Part shown: piece by piece, positions 28,298-38,012 of the stretch
How positions within the stretch are numbered: the stretch's first letter is position 1
Layout of the letters: the number at the start of each line of letters is the position of its first letter
NCBI GenBank assembly: GCA_000961725.1
Contig: LADS01000061.1
Coordinates: forward strand, 186,001-250,000
Length of the DNA: 64,000 nucleotides
Direction: 5' to 3'
Source of the DNA: Desulfobulbaceae bacterium BRH_c16a
Lineage (GTDB): Bacteria > Desulfobacterota > Desulfobulbia > Desulfobulbales > Desulfocapsaceae
The notes under the pieces: generated by a model
The model's database searches: none
Told to the model about the DNA's origin: nothing
The model's input: only the letters and a program-made list of their open reading frames with translations
Program-made: the position numbers and the translations under genes

Positions 28298-30010
28298 ATG
28301 ATTAAAAAGCTCGTAACGGCAACAGCAATGGTCGCCCTCCTGGCGGGCTCTGCGGGAGCAGGGATGGAAGAAGCAAAGAAATGGGTCGACAGCGAATTTC
28401 AGCCTTCGACTCTTTCAAAAGAAGACCAGCTCAAGGAAATGGAATGGTTCGTCAAAGCCGCCGAACCGTTTAAAGGCATGGATATCAAGGTGGTATCGGA
28501 AACGATCACTACTCATGAGTACGAATCAAAGACCCTGGCCAAAGCCTTCTCGGAAATCACCGGCATCAAGATTACCCACGATCTGATCGGTGAGGGCGAT
28601 GTTATCGAGAAACTGCAGACCCAGATGCAATCCAACAAGAATATCTACGACGCCTATATCAACGACTCCGACCTGATCGGCACCCACTTCCGCTATCAGC
28701 AGGCTGTGCCTCTCACCGACTGGATGACGGGCGAAGGTAAAGATGTCACCAATCCGGGTCTCGATGTCGATGATTTCCTCGGTAAATCCTTCACCACCGG
28801 CCCGGACGGCAAACTGTACCAGATTCCCGATCAGCAGTTCGCCAACCTTTACTGGTTCCGTTACGACTGGTTCAAACGCCCCGACCTGCAGGCAAAATTC
28901 AAAGAAATCTACGGCTATGAACTGGGCGTTCCGGTAAACTGGTCCGCCTATGAAGACATCGCCGAATTCTTCTCGGAGAAAGTAAAGGAAATCGACGGCA
29001 AACGGGTATACGGCCATATGGATTACGGCAAGAAAGACCCGTCGCTTGGCTGGCGTTTCACCGATGCCTGGCTCTCCATGGCCGGTGCCGGCGATGCTGG
29101 AATCCCGAATGGCCTGCCGGTTGACGAGTGGGGTATCCGGGTTGAAGGCTGCAGTCCTGTCGGTTCTTCCGTCTCCCGCGGTGGTGCGACCAACGGTCCG
29201 GCCGCAGTGTATGCCCTTACCAAGTATATCGACTGGCTTAAAAAATATGCCCCGCCCGAAGCCGCCGGCATGACCTTCTCCGAAGCCGGGCCGGTACCTG
29301 CTCAGGGCGCAATCGCCCAGCAAATTTTCTGGTACACCGCCTTTACCGCCGATATGGCGGTTCCCGGTACCCCGGTAGTTGATGAGAACGACAATCCGAA
29401 ATGGCGCATGGCTCCCTCCCCGCACGGTCCGTACTGGTCGGAAGGGATGAAGCTCGGGTATCAGGACGCCGGTTCCTGGACCCTGATGAAATCGACCCCG
29501 GTTGACCGTCGCAAGGCCGCCTGGCTCTACGCCCAGTTCGTTATCTCGAAAAGTGTCAGCCTGAAGAAGACCCATGTCGGTCTCACCCCGATCCGCGAAA
29601 GCGATATCTGGCATGACTCCTTCACCGAACGGGCACCTAAACTTGGCGGACTGGTGGAATTCTACCGCAGTCCTGCCCGCGTGCAGTGGACCCCGACCGG
29701 CACCAACGTGCCCGATTATCCGAAACTTGCCCAGCTCTGGTGGCAGAATGTTGCCGATGCGGTAACCGGCGACAAGACTCCCCAGGAAGCCATGGATTCT
29801 CTCGCCATGCAGCAGGATAAAGTGCTTGAGCGTCTTGAGAAGGCCGGCATTCAGGGCGAATGCGGACCGAAGTTGAACAAAGAGCAGGATCCCTCCTACT
29901 GGCTGAACCTGCCCGGTTCTCCGAAGCCGAAACTGGCCAACGAGAAACCCCAGGGTGAAACCATAGACTATGATGAACTGGTCAAGAGCTGGGCTGCTGC
30001 GAAAAAGTAA
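28298..30010 (+). CDS. glpV: Glycerol-binding periplasmic protein GlpV
   Basis: 570 residues from an ATG with GAGGAG upstream. The signal peptide MIKKLVTATAMVALLAGSAGA is followed by a long family-1-type solute-binding protein with many aromatic residues (NLYWFRYDWFKRPDL; WRMAPSPHGPYWSEGMKLGYQ). It is larger than ordinary sugar-binding proteins, as is usual for the glycerol-specific GlpV group. It delivers glycerol to the GlpPQ permease. It sits directly before glpK, and the spacer carries repeats. Confidence 0.9.
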   Translation: MIKKLVTATAMVALLAGSAGAGMEEAKKWVDSEFQPSTLSKEDQLKEMEWFVKAAEPFKGMDIKVVSETITTHEYESKTLAKAFSEITGIKITHDLIGEGDVIEKLQTQMQSNKNIYDAYINDSDLIGTHFRYQQAVPLTDWMTGEGKDVTNPGLDVDDFLGKSFTTGPDGKLYQIPDQQFANLYWFRYDWFKRPDLQAKFKEIYGYELGVPVNWSAYEDIAEFFSEKVKEIDGKRVYGHMDYGKKDPSLGWRFTDAWLSMAGAGDAGIPNGLPVDEWGIRVEGCSPVGSSVSRGGATNGPAAVYALTKYIDWLKKYAPPEAAGMTFSEAGPVPAQGAIAQQIFWYTAFTADMAVPGTPVVDENDNPKWRMAPSPHGPYWSEGMKLGYQDAGSWTLMKSTPVDRRKAAWLYAQFVISKSVSLKKTHVGLTPIRESDIWHDSFTERAPKLGGLVEFYRSPARVQWTPTGTNVPDYPKLAQLWWQNVADAVTGDKTPQEAMDSLAMQQDKVLERLEKAGIQGECGPKLNKEQDPSYWLNLPGSPKPKLANEKPQGETIDYDELVKSWAAAKK

Positions 30011-30020
30011 GTAAAAAAGA

Positions 30021-30190
30021 GAGCTGTCAGCGGTAAGCTTTCAGCTCTCAGCTTTCGGCGGCCCGGCATCAGAATTGGGCCGCCGATCAACTGCCGTTCA
30101 CCACCATTTGCAAGAAGAGTTTGAAAAGATTACTACTGTACAGTCGTTGTTTTGGCTGAAGGCTGACAGCTGACCGCTGCAAGCTGTCAG
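30021..30190. repeat. Imperfect inverted repeat element between glpV and glpK
   Basis: The stretch near 30021-30056 (AGCTGTCAGCGG... AGCTCTCAGC) is roughly the reverse complement of 30154-30190. A GC-rich hairpin CGGCGGCCC / GGGCCGCCG lies between at 30056-30085. It resembles the short AGCTGTCAG-type intergenic repeats of many bacterial genomes and could protect the upstream mRNA or attenuate glpK expression. Confidence 0.55.
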
Positions 30191-30220
30191 TTCCCAAGCT
30201 TCCCCACACGGAGAATCCAC

Positions 30221-31708
30221 ATGGCATCGTACATCCTCGCAATCGATCAGGGAACTACCTCAAGCAGGGCTATTGTCTTCAATGATCAACTTGAGATAGT
30301 CGCAGTCGCCCAGCAGGAGTTCGAGCAGTTTTTCCCTCAATCCGGCTGGGTGGAGCATGACCCCGAGGAAATCTGGAACACGACGGTCGCCACCTGCCGT
30401 CTAGCACTGGACAAGGCGCGGCTTGCCGCTTCCGACATCGCCGCGATAGGAATCACCAACCAGCGGGAAACCACGGTGATCTGGGATAAAGACACCGGAA
30501 AGGCAATCCATAAAGCCATCGTCTGGCAGGATCGCCGGACCTCGGATTACTGTACCCTGCTGCGCGAGGCCGGCCATGATCCGATGATCACCGCCAAGAC
30601 CGGATTGCTCCTCGACTCGTATTTTTCCGGCACCAAGATTAAGTGGCTGCTCGACCATGTTGAAGGCGCACGACAGAAGGCTCTCGCAGGACAGCTCCGT
30701 TTCGGCACCATTGACTCCTTCCTGCTCTGGCGCCTGACCGGTGGCAAAGAACATGCGACAGATGCGACCAACGCCTCCCGGACCATGCTGTTCAACATCC
30801 ATGACAACTGCTGGGACCAGGAATTGCTCGAGCTGCTCGACATCCCGGTCTCCCTGCTGCCCGAGGTGAAAGATTCGTCCGCCGATTTCGGCCAGACCGA
30901 TCCGGCACTTTTCGGCACGGCAATTCCCATCGGCGGCATCGCCGGGGATCAGCAGGCGGCACTGGTCGGCCAGGCCTGCTTTCAGCCGGGCATGATCAAA
31001 TCGACCTACGGTACCGGCTGCTTCATCGTCCTCAACACCGGCGAACAGGCTGTCCGCTCAAACAACCGACTGCTCACCACCATCGGCTACCGGCTCTTCG
31101 GCAAAACCACCTACGCTCTGGAAGGCTCAATTTTCGTTGCCGGGGCGGCAGTCCAGTGGATGCGCGACGCCATGGGCCTGATCGAATCGGCCTCCGACAC
31201 CGGCAAACTCGCCCGTAAGGCCGACATCAACCAGGATGTCTATCTCGTTCCGGCCTTTACCGGACTCGGCGCCCCTTACTGGGACGCAGATGCCCGCGGA
31301 GCCATTTTCGGCCTGACCCGCGCCACCGGCCCCGCCGAACTGTCAAAAGCTGCTCTAGAATCGGTCTGCTACCAGACCCGCGATCTTCTCGAGGCGATGC
31401 GAGGCGACTGGCAGAACATGGGCGAGACGGTGCTGCGTGTCGACGGCGGCATGGTCGCCTCAAACTTCACCATGCAGTTTCTCGCCGATATCCTCAGCGC
31501 CCCGGTCGACCGCCCGGTTGTCCTCGAAACCACCGCGCTTGGCGCCGCATATCTCGCCGGACTCCATAAGGGACTTTTCCCGCCGCCCGAACAGTTTGCC
31601 GGCTCATGGAAACGTGACAAACGGTTCACTCCGTCACTTGCCGAAGAGATCCGCGTCAGGAAGTACAATGGCTGGAAGGATGCGGTCAGGAGGACACTCA
31701 GCAGATAG
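30221..31708 (+). CDS. glpK: Glycerol kinase
   Basis: 495 residues, the usual length. The FGGY-kinase fold shows the N-terminal DQGTTSSRAIVF, the glycerol-binding QRETTVIWD stretch, the substrate-contacting DATNASRT, and the C-terminal VDGGMVASN segment. It phosphorylates glycerol to glycerol-3-phosphate, the substrate of GlpD and the signal for GlpR. CGGAG lies before the ATG. It closes the operon. Confidence 0.96.
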   Translation: MASYILAIDQGTTSSRAIVFNDQLEIVAVAQQEFEQFFPQSGWVEHDPEEIWNTTVATCRLALDKARLAASDIAAIGITNQRETTVIWDKDTGKAIHKAIVWQDRRTSDYCTLLREAGHDPMITAKTGLLLDSYFSGTKIKWLLDHVEGARQKALAGQLRFGTIDSFLLWRLTGGKEHATDATNASRTMLFNIHDNCWDQELLELLDIPVSLLPEVKDSSADFGQTDPALFGTAIPIGGIAGDQQAALVGQACFQPGMIKSTYGTGCFIVLNTGEQAVRSNNRLLTTIGYRLFGKTTYALEGSIFVAGAAVQWMRDAMGLIESASDTGKLARKADINQDVYLVPAFTGLGAPYWDADARGAIFGLTRATGPAELSKAALESVCYQTRDLLEAMRGDWQNMGETVLRVDGGMVASNFTMQFLADILSAPVDRPVVLETTALGAAYLAGLHKGLFPPPEQFAGSWKRDKRFTPSLAEEIRVRKYNGWKDAVRRTLSR

Positions 31709-31799
31709 AACAAGCTGTCCAGTCAGGAAAAGGGAATGATGTGCAATGCCGATTTCGAGGTTTCACGAATCTCATCGTTTGTATTTCGCCGGTTTGAGT

Positions 31800-32042
31800 T
31801 CAAACCTTGCTTAACTTCTTGACCAACATCATATGCACAATTTCATCCTCTGCCACCCGGAGCACCTCGGCCAGCGCCTCCTCATCACTACCTGCGACGA
31901 TCATGACCTCAGTGAACTTGCGGCCTTCCATCTCGGGACGTATCAGGACATAGCTCTCGTCATCAAGTTGGTTGAGCAGGTTAAACAGTTCTGAGCTATC
32001 GTCAAAAGTTGCCACCAGCCTGCCTTTGCAGATATCTATCAT
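31800..32042 (-). CDS. Small hypothetical protein (DUF4911-like?)
   Basis: 80 residues starting MIDICKGRLVATFDDSSELF, with alternating strands and helices and no signal peptide. GAGGAAAAG precedes the ATG. It resembles short conserved proteins of deltaproteobacteria, possibly DUF4911, but the family call is uncertain. It is convergent with glpK and borders the prophage remnant. Confidence 0.6.
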   Translation of the reverse strand: MIDICKGRLVATFDDSSELFNLLNQLDDESYVLIRPEMEGRKFTEVMIVAGSDEEALAEVLRVAEDEIVHMMLVKKLSKV

Positions 32043-32412
32043 TGCTTTTCCTCTAGTGGCCGGATTTCATTAACCGCCTCGATTTGCGGTTTTTAAATGC
32101 CTCGATCTTGTCGCAGCCAATACAATGCCACCCGGTTCATTCTGCTTGCAAAAACGCCCGTCCCCCTGTTAGGGTATGCAGGGCTACCTGTAATGTCCAA
32201 AACTGTGCCCGGGACGGGATTATCTTGAAGTCTCCTTCCTGCTCGGCCTTTCGGGCCATATGTTGTGTAAAGACACCAATTGCATCCGAGAATATCTTGC
32301 AGGATTTGTTTTTTAGGGTCCAGTATCCAGAAATGAATCGTCCGTATCTTTCAGTATCATTAATGACATAAAGTTACTGATTTCGCAATAGCAATGTTAC
32401 ATATAAATACAA
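32043..32412. other. Gap before the phage repressor-like gene
   Basis: About 370 bases with no gene. AT content rises towards 32413. A TATAAA at 32393-32398 could serve as -10 for the repressor-like gene, but a good -35 is lacking. No copy of the tRNA-Arg 3' end was seen here. Confidence 0.4.
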
Positions 32413-32919
32413 ATGAATTCAATTCATAAAAGATTACAAGCTGTTATGGATTCAAAAAAAATGAACCAACAACAGCTTGCAAACGCTCTTGGGTCAAAGC
32501 ATCCCACAATCAGCCGATGGCTCAAGGGAGACCCAGAGCCAAGCAGAGGGAGTTGCCTTAGAATTGCATCCGTTACAGGTTGCAGTTTCGAATGGCTTTG
32601 GAAAGGCGAAGGTAAAATGTTTCCGGATAGCCAAGTACGAGCAGCGCAAGAGAACCCCAATCCGGCGACTTTCGACTATTCCGATAAAACAGGGGCATTC
32701 AATCTGAAAGACCTGTTCACTATGACCTTAGAGGTCAATGAATCCGATTCGGTGTACAGATCAGCCTTGTCGGGTTCTGTCAAAGCATTCCATCACGCCG
32801 TTGTCATGGAGAAAGAAATGGTCGGCGTAAAGGAGGAATTGGCGAACTTGAAGGTTCGAATTGAACAGTTGGAACAACTTCTGCAAAAGCTCGTGGTGAC
32901 CAATCTCCCGGAAAAATGA
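32413..32919 (+). CDS. XRE-family helix-turn-helix protein, phage repressor-like
   Basis: 168 residues. The N-terminal helix-turn-helix (MNQQQLANALGSKHPTISRW) is of the lambda-repressor type. The C-terminus is a coiled coil (about 125-165, heptad pattern EELANLKVRIEQLEQLLQKL). There is no LexA-like peptidase. It begins in AT-rich DNA without a clear Shine-Dalgarno, in contrast to its neighbours, which suggests foreign origin. With the tail and lysis genes downstream it is probably a relic regulator of the prophage. Confidence 0.75.
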   Translation: MNSIHKRLQAVMDSKKMNQQQLANALGSKHPTISRWLKGDPEPSRGSCLRIASVTGCSFEWLWKGEGKMFPDSQVRAAQENPNPATFDYSDKTGAFNLKDLFTMTLEVNESDSVYRSALSGSVKAFHHAVVMEKEMVGVKEELANLKVRIEQLEQLLQKLVVTNLPEK

Positions 32920-33298
32920 GGCAAGCCAATTCAAGGAAAAAGAGTCCCTTAAAAACATAACTTTCACACGGATCTAAAGGCGCCAACGAATTTACTCCAA
33001 CATACCGGCGATAATCAGACCAAGCGTCTGAATCCCTTGTTCCGATCTCTCGGTAAATGGATGTCCGCCGCTGTTCGTAGTGATCGCTCCCGGGAGGAAC
33101 CACATGGAGGTCTTCTTTAGGACCGGTTGCTTATGCCTTCAAACACAATACCTCCTAATATGTAGAGGTATTGTGTTCCCTTTTCCCCTGGGGCCAACGC
33201 CCAAGAACTTCAATCATCGCTGCGCAGCTAGTGTTTACTTGCATAATTAAACGATATAATTTAGACTCCTTCCATCCTCTACATGAAAGGAGTCCCCT
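32920..33298. other. Gap between phage repressor-like gene and IS630 remnant
   Basis: About 380 bases without a supported gene. It contains the hairpin at 33142-33177 and, at about 33230-33290, the AT-rich left flank of the IS630 remnant. A perfect GAAAGGAG lies before the transposase ATG at 33299. Confidence 0.45.
33142..33177 (+). terminator. Possible intrinsic terminator
   Basis: A 13-bp perfect stem AACACAATACCTC / GAGGTATTGTGTT with a 10-base loop is followed by CCCTTTTCCCC. The U-tract is short, so efficiency is uncertain. Confidence 0.6.
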
Positions 33299-33806
33299 AT
33301 GCCCAGAAAAGCCTCGCCTCCGCCATGCACCGAAAAAGATCGCCAGACCCTAAAAGAGTGGGCAGGCAGTCGAAGCATGGAGGCACGTTTGGTCGAACGA
33401 GCACGAATGATTTACAAACTTCTTGACGGAGAATCCGTCAGCAAAGTCGCCAGCGACCTTAAGGTGCGTCCGAATACGATCATCGATTGGCGCAACCGCT
33501 TTGCCATACAAGGAATTGCTGGGCTATACGATCGGCCACGTTCCGGCAAGCCGCCAAAATATGATGAAGAGTTCCGCGCTCAGGTTTTAAAAACATTGGA
33601 GCAGCCTCCACCTCACGGCCAGTCCTGCTGGGACGGTCCGGCAGTTGCCAGGCTTCTTGGCGCATCCGATGATGCAGTCTGGCGTGTGCTTCGCAAGCAA
33701 AACATCTGTCTGGCCCGGCAACGAAGCTGGTGTGTCAGCACTGATCCCGAGTTTGCAACAAAAGCAGCCGATATTGTTGGGCTCTATCTGGCCCCGCCTG
33801 AGAGAG
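33299..33806 (+). pseudogene. Truncated IS630-family transposase (5' part)
   Basis: The first ~169 residues of an IS630-type transposase. The N-terminal helix-turn-helix reads DGESVSKVASDLKVRPNTIIDWRNRF, then GIAGLYDRPRSGKP, and the start of the DDE region reads FATKAADIVGLYLAPPER. Homology stops at about 33806, before any catalytic aspartate, and the frame runs into phage sequence. A strong GAAAGGAG precedes the start. The right half of the element and its inverted repeat are missing, so it cannot move. Confidence 0.8.
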
Positions 33807-34418
33807 CTCACCGGACCCCTCTCAAATGCTGCCAACACCACGGCTCGACCATGGATACTGATGGCCGATGATAGAGCCTTCTATTTTTTTTGCTGGTCAA
33901 CAATCACCGGGACCCCGAATAATACCCACTGGTATACAACAGCTATGTTTTTTGGAGACCCAGTTTCACGATATCCTATTGACCCATACTGTTGTGGGCT
34001 GGTCTGTAATGGCTCAAATGGATCGTTTGGGTATGTCTATTCATCAGATTCCATTACTGGCGCTCTTGGGGGTCCTGGTTTTGCTATGCCACGTAGAGCA
34101 ACCGGAGCGGTTGGGTCAATCCTCTCTATACCTATCCGTGGAGGTGGCCCCGGCGCTACAGCACTTATGGGGGCTACAGGACTACCTTACACGCCTGGAG
34201 ACCAGATACTCATAACCCGGCCACATCTTAACGAGGCAGAAGCGTATTCATTTCGGGGTTGGCTTCCTGGTCTTTACTATCCTTGTCATCCGTCAGCATT
34301 TACTCAACTTCAAAACATCAATTCTGATGGTAAGTCGTTTATCAATATACTAACCAGGGCAGTAAACGTTACTGGAGCTGGGAATTTCTTCATCTCGCTC
34401 GATGATTGGAGAATCTGA
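33807..34418 (+). pseudogene. 5'-truncated phage tail protein gene
   Basis: About 203 C-terminal residues of a phage tail-region protein, fused in frame to the IS630 remnant. The retained part starts ELTGPLSNAANTTARPWILM and is rich in Gly, Pro and Tyr, as in the tail proteins of Mu-like siphovirus-type (B3/D3112-like) prophages. The stop overlaps the next start (TGATG). The N-terminal half was lost when the IS fragment joined. Exact phage function not known. Confidence 0.65.
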
Positions 34419-34705
34419 TGCTATTTGATTTTATCATATTAGGTGCTGTTCCCCCTCGCACCGATCGGCACCGACTCGCCGGCATCACCTATGTCGACGG
34501 CGTTCCGGGCAAACGCCTGGTTGTGGTAGAGCACCGCACCACCTTTGTTTTGCTCACCGCAAAATGGAGTGATCCGGTCACCGGAGCCTGGGAAATAAAA
34601 GGGTTGCCGGAGTATCCCGAGCGGGCACTCCGGGTGCTCGGGGTGGATCACACCGGCAACTATAATGACGAAGTGGCGACGTATGTTTCCCAGGTGACGG
34701 CGTGA
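34418..34705 (+). CDS. Phage tail-region protein of unknown function
   Basis: 95 residues from an ATG overlapping the preceding stop, with GGAG upstream. It starts MLFDFIILGAVPPRTDRHRL, then a beta-rich stretch VVVEHRTTFVLLTAKWSDPVTGAWEIKG. Small proteins of this type occur just before the tail hub gene in transposable siphophage prophages. No specific function is assigned. Confidence 0.7.
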   Translation: MLFDFIILGAVPPRTDRHRLAGITYVDGVPGKRLVVVEHRTTFVLLTAKWSDPVTGAWEIKGLPEYPERALRVLGVDHTGNYNDEVATYVSQVTA

Positions 34706-34706
34706 C

Positions 34707-36746
34707 ATGGCCTATACTCCGCCGATCGGCTCGGCCGTCAATCTCTATTTCTCTGGGGAGTATGTTCCGCCTGACGGGGGCAACATACTCCTCGGCGGCT
34801 CAGCGCCAGGCGTCGCGGTTGTCGTCACCGTTGACCTGCTGGGAGCAGTCAGCAACCAGCAGGTGCGGGCGGTCGACAGTAAAACAGCGGTCGGCAATGC
34901 GATATCGGCAAACTTCGACACCAGAGCGGCAGTCGTCACTTCGGCCAGGATCTCGGCTGATTTCGATGTCAGAGCGACAGTCATTAATGCCAGGGCAATA
35001 TCGGCAGATACGAGTGCTGCAGTCACAGTTATTGTTCAGCCTGCAAAACCTGATTTCGACGTGCCCTGGGGAGAGTTGCCAGCACTCGACAACAGGGCAA
35101 AATCAGGCTGGAAGGATCGTCGGCAACTCACAACCTCAATCGGCATGGGCTGGGTCAAACGGCTTATTGTCGAGGCCAAAACTTCAGCCAGTTGGATTGA
35201 AAAAGGCGCAAAAGATAATTCACAGCGTTCGTCCTGGAATGATTGTCCCAAGAAAAGCAACCGAAGCACAAACTCACGATGGCGGGATAAGGCTGCAGCC
35301 GATCATATCAGGAATATATCGTGGAGTCTGCTCAACGCTGTCGATGTGGATCACGGCAGTAAAAGCATCTCGCCACCTGCAAAAGATGTTTTGGTCTCGA
35401 TGCTTCATGATGCCAAAAGGATTCTCGACCGGGGTCTGTTCATCGTCCCCTGGGGCAACCCTCCACCGAAGGATCTGCTACATCGAACCGTCTGGGGCAA
35501 AAAATATTACCAGGAAATCTGCTGGCGACGCTATGAGCCACCGCCGGGCGGCAACATCAATTTCAACATTCATGTACCGATTACCCTGGTCGATGACGGT
35601 GCCAATATTCGCTTCCATTTTGACCAATACAGCTATGACCGTCGGTGCCGCCATCGCGAGCCGTCAGGCTGGCGCGATGCCTATTTCTACATCCCGCCTG
35701 GCGTTATTCCAACCGGCCCCTGGGCCTCGGTGTATACCATGCTGAACACCGCCTACCTCACCCGGCTGCCGGAACGGACGCCAATCGATATCACCGGAAT
35801 GACCATCGGCACCGACTGGGATAGTCTCTACTGGACGCTGAAATCCTCTGTCGGCAGCGATGCGGCTCTGGCCCTGCTGGAGCCGACAGAAGACGGCCCG
35901 ATCCTTGTCGAGGCGGCGATCAACGGCCATCTCTTGAATTTCCAGGTCGACACCTGGGCCAAAAATGAGGCCTTCGGCAGCCGAAGCCGGTCAATCGACG
36001 GCCGCTCGATCTCAGCCCAGCTCGGCGCACCGATGGCCGAGATCCGGACCTATACCGAGGAAAATGCACGCACCGCCCAGCAGCTCATGGCATACGAGTT
36101 GGAGAATACCGGCTGGAGTGTAGTCTTCGACGGTCTCGATGACTGGCTGGTGCCTGGCGGGATCCACTGCTATCAGGACCAGACGCCGATGCAGGTGATA
36201 AAAGCGATCGCCGACACCTGCAGGGCTATCGTCCAGACCGACATGGTGGCGCAGACCATCCGCATTAAACCGCGATACAAGGTTGCTCCCTGGCAGCTGG
36301 CGTCCGCCGTTCCCGATTACATTATTCCGGCCTCGATGGCCAGCAGGATCGACGGCGGATGGGATGCGCGGCCGTATTTCAATGCCGTTTATCTCGCCGG
36401 AGAGGCGGGCGGGATCTCCGCCACGGTCACCCGCACCGGCACGGCCGGAGATCGCCAGGCCCCGATGGTCACAAGCAAGCTCATCACCGCAGTTGAACCG
36501 GCTAGAGCGCTCGGAATCGCCGTCCTGGGCGCATCGGGAAAGTGGTCGAAACACCGGATCGAACTGCCGGTCTTTGCGCCTCCGGCAGCTCCCGGCATCA
36601 TCCTGCCGGGCAGCATCATCGAATACAATCTCGGGGCATCTTCCTGGAAGGGATTCGTCGCCGCCGTGTCGGTCTCTGCGCCGAGAACCCGCGAGGGACT
36701 CAAGGTCAGGCAGACCATCGACGTGGAACGCTACCATGGCAATTAA
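34707..36746 (+). CDS. Phage tail hub/tip-type structural protein
   Basis: 679 residues. The N-terminal ~110 residues hold short Ala/Val-rich repeats (AVxNAISANFDTRAAV, RISADFDVRATV). The middle is basic and Trp-rich, and the C-terminal half has a central tail-hub-like region with TYTEENARTAQQLMAYEL and later MQVIKAIADTCRAIVQTDM. Length and position (after small tail genes, before short accessory genes) fit a tail-tip or hub component of a B3/D3112-like phage. It is intact, unlike its upstream neighbour. The function is inferred from place and pattern only. Confidence 0.65.
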   Translation: MAYTPPIGSAVNLYFSGEYVPPDGGNILLGGSAPGVAVVVTVDLLGAVSNQQVRAVDSKTAVGNAISANFDTRAAVVTSARISADFDVRATVINARAISADTSAAVTVIVQPAKPDFDVPWGELPALDNRAKSGWKDRRQLTTSIGMGWVKRLIVEAKTSASWIEKGAKDNSQRSSWNDCPKKSNRSTNSRWRDKAAADHIRNISWSLLNAVDVDHGSKSISPPAKDVLVSMLHDAKRILDRGLFIVPWGNPPPKDLLHRTVWGKKYYQEICWRRYEPPPGGNINFNIHVPITLVDDGANIRFHFDQYSYDRRCRHREPSGWRDAYFYIPPGVIPTGPWASVYTMLNTAYLTRLPERTPIDITGMTIGTDWDSLYWTLKSSVGSDAALALLEPTEDGPILVEAAINGHLLNFQVDTWAKNEAFGSRSRSIDGRSISAQLGAPMAEIRTYTEENARTAQQLMAYELENTGWSVVFDGLDDWLVPGGIHCYQDQTPMQVIKAIADTCRAIVQTDMVAQTIRIKPRYKVAPWQLASAVPDYIIPASMASRIDGGWDARPYFNAVYLAGEAGGISATVTRTGTAGDRQAPMVTSKLITAVEPARALGIAVLGASGKWSKHRIELPVFAPPAAPGIILPGSIIEYNLGASSWKGFVAAVSVSAPRTREGLKVRQTIDVERYHGN

Positions 36747-36761
36747 AGATTGGGGTAAAGA

Positions 36762-37178
36762 ATGATCCAACTCACAAAAGACAACACCGCCACCCCTGAC
36801 GCCTATTCATCCGGCGACGGCTCCGATCCGGTTGCAACGTCACTGACTCTCAACGGCACCGGCATCCCGGCGACCATCACCGCAAGCCCTGCCGCCGATT
36901 TATTCGTCTGGGCCGAAGACGATACAATCAATATTGCCAATTACACCAATATTTCGGTGGGCATAACCGGCGCAGACCCAGGCATCATATGGGAACTGAG
37001 TGCCGACGGTGCCACCGGCTGGGCGGAGTCAATTGCCCTGGTCGATCTCGATGTGTCCGTCACTCATCAGGCCGTTCAGATTTTTGCTCGGGCGACAGCG
37101 GCTAATGACGGTTCGGTCGAAACGGCAAATTACGTGACGGCAAAGATTACTATCAACGCCACCGAAAACCCGGCGTAA
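36762..37178 (+). CDS. Phage structural protein of unknown function
   Basis: 138 residues, beta-rich, Asp/Ala/Thr-rich, with an Ig-like feel (FVWAEDDTINIANYTNISVGI). A GGGGTAAAGA Shine-Dalgarno precedes the ATG. It lies between the tail hub gene and a small membrane-less protein in the prophage. I do not recognise a family. Confidence 0.6.
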   Translation: MIQLTKDNTATPDAYSSGDGSDPVATSLTLNGTGIPATITASPAADLFVWAEDDTINIANYTNISVGITGADPGIIWELSADGATGWAESIALVDLDVSVTHQAVQIFARATAANDGSVETANYVTAKITINATENPA

Positions 37179-37187
37179 GGGGCAAGC

Positions 37188-37418
37188 ATGGCAACCAATT
37201 TATGGGCAAGATTTCGTAAACTGCTGCCCGGCAGTCCCCTGATCGTCGTGACCGTCGTCACGGTAAACACGGACGGAACCAGCACGGTGACGACATCGAG
37301 CGGTGGGGCCATGCGGGTGCTCGGCACAAGCGTCGAGGCAACAAAAAAGGCGTACGTCAAAGACGGGGCGATCATTGGTGAAGCCCCAAACCTGCAACAT
37401 TTTGAGATTGAGGTGTGA
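37188..37418 (+). CDS. Small phage tail-region protein
   Basis: 76 residues starting MATNLWARFRKLLPGSPLIV, then a beta-rich stretch TVVTVNTDGTSTVTTSSGG. Similar short proteins occur in tail modules of Mu-like and B3-like prophages. GGGGCAAGC lies before the ATG. Function unknown. Confidence 0.65.
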   Translation: MATNLWARFRKLLPGSPLIVVTVVTVNTDGTSTVTTSSGGAMRVLGTSVEATKKAYVKDGAIIGEAPNLQHFEIEV

Positions 37419-37419
37419 A

Positions 37420-38010
37420 ATGATCAGATCGTTCTTCGTATTATTTGTCTGTCTGTTGTCTGTCTTCTTTTTGGCTGGCTGTGGGAATAAAGGCGGGCTG
37501 ATCCCGCTCACTAATACCATGGTGAACGAGGCCGGAGAGGTGGTGAAAACAGCTGCAGGTTATACAGCGGACGCTTCGGTTGCCAAAGAGCATGAGGTGC
37601 ATGATACCCTTCGCAACCGTGACGCCATGATCGCCAAGGCACAAAAAAACAACGGGTTCAGCCTGGAGTGGAAGTCCGTTGAAAAAACGGTGTTCTATCC
37701 GGGAATGTCCGAACCGATCACGGTCAAGGAGCCGATGCCTGAAGTCCGTTACTCGCCGCCTGCAGAGTTCAACCAGCCTCTGCCGGTCACACCGAGTGAG
37801 CACCCTGTTTGGAAAACGGTCCGCAGTGTCGCAGGTGACATCAAGGACGGCACAATCATCGGACTTGGAGTCAATGCCGCCGACAATGTCCTGTCGGCGG
37901 CCGTGGGTAAACCGGATAACCGCTATAACGGTGACGTGCAGTTCAACCAGAGCCACAATAAGGGCGACGGTGTAGGCCCGGTGACAAACACCGAAAATAT
38001 TTTACCGTAG
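37420..38010 (+). CDS. Phage-encoded lipoprotein
   Basis: 196 residues from an ATG next to the preceding stop, with GAGGTG upstream. The N-terminus is a lipoprotein signal: a hydrophobic run (FFVLFVCLLSVFFLAGC) with Cys at the lipobox. The mature part has a helical TPR-free region and a low-complexity C-terminus. Its place before DUF1353 and endolysin genes suggests a lysis or superinfection-related lipoprotein, but there is no direct evidence. Confidence 0.65.
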   Translation: MIRSFFVLFVCLLSVFFLAGCGNKGGLIPLTNTMVNEAGEVVKTAAGYTADASVAKEHEVHDTLRNRDAMIAKAQKNNGFSLEWKSVEKTVFYPGMSEPITVKEPMPEVRYSPPAEFNQPLPVTPSEHPVWKTVRSVAGDIKDGTIIGLGVNAADNVLSAAVGKPDNRYNGDVQFNQSHNKGDGVGPVTNTENILP

Positions 38011-38012
38011 CC

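Noticed and set aside
31709..32412. Left attachment site of the prophage
   Set aside because: I looked for a copy of the tRNA-Arg 3' end here and found none, so no att pair is claimed.
34702..35745. Plus-strand 347-residue ORF in another frame of the tail hub gene
   Set aside because: It is a shadow of the 679-residue gene, is Ser/Arg-rich and lacks its own ribosome site.
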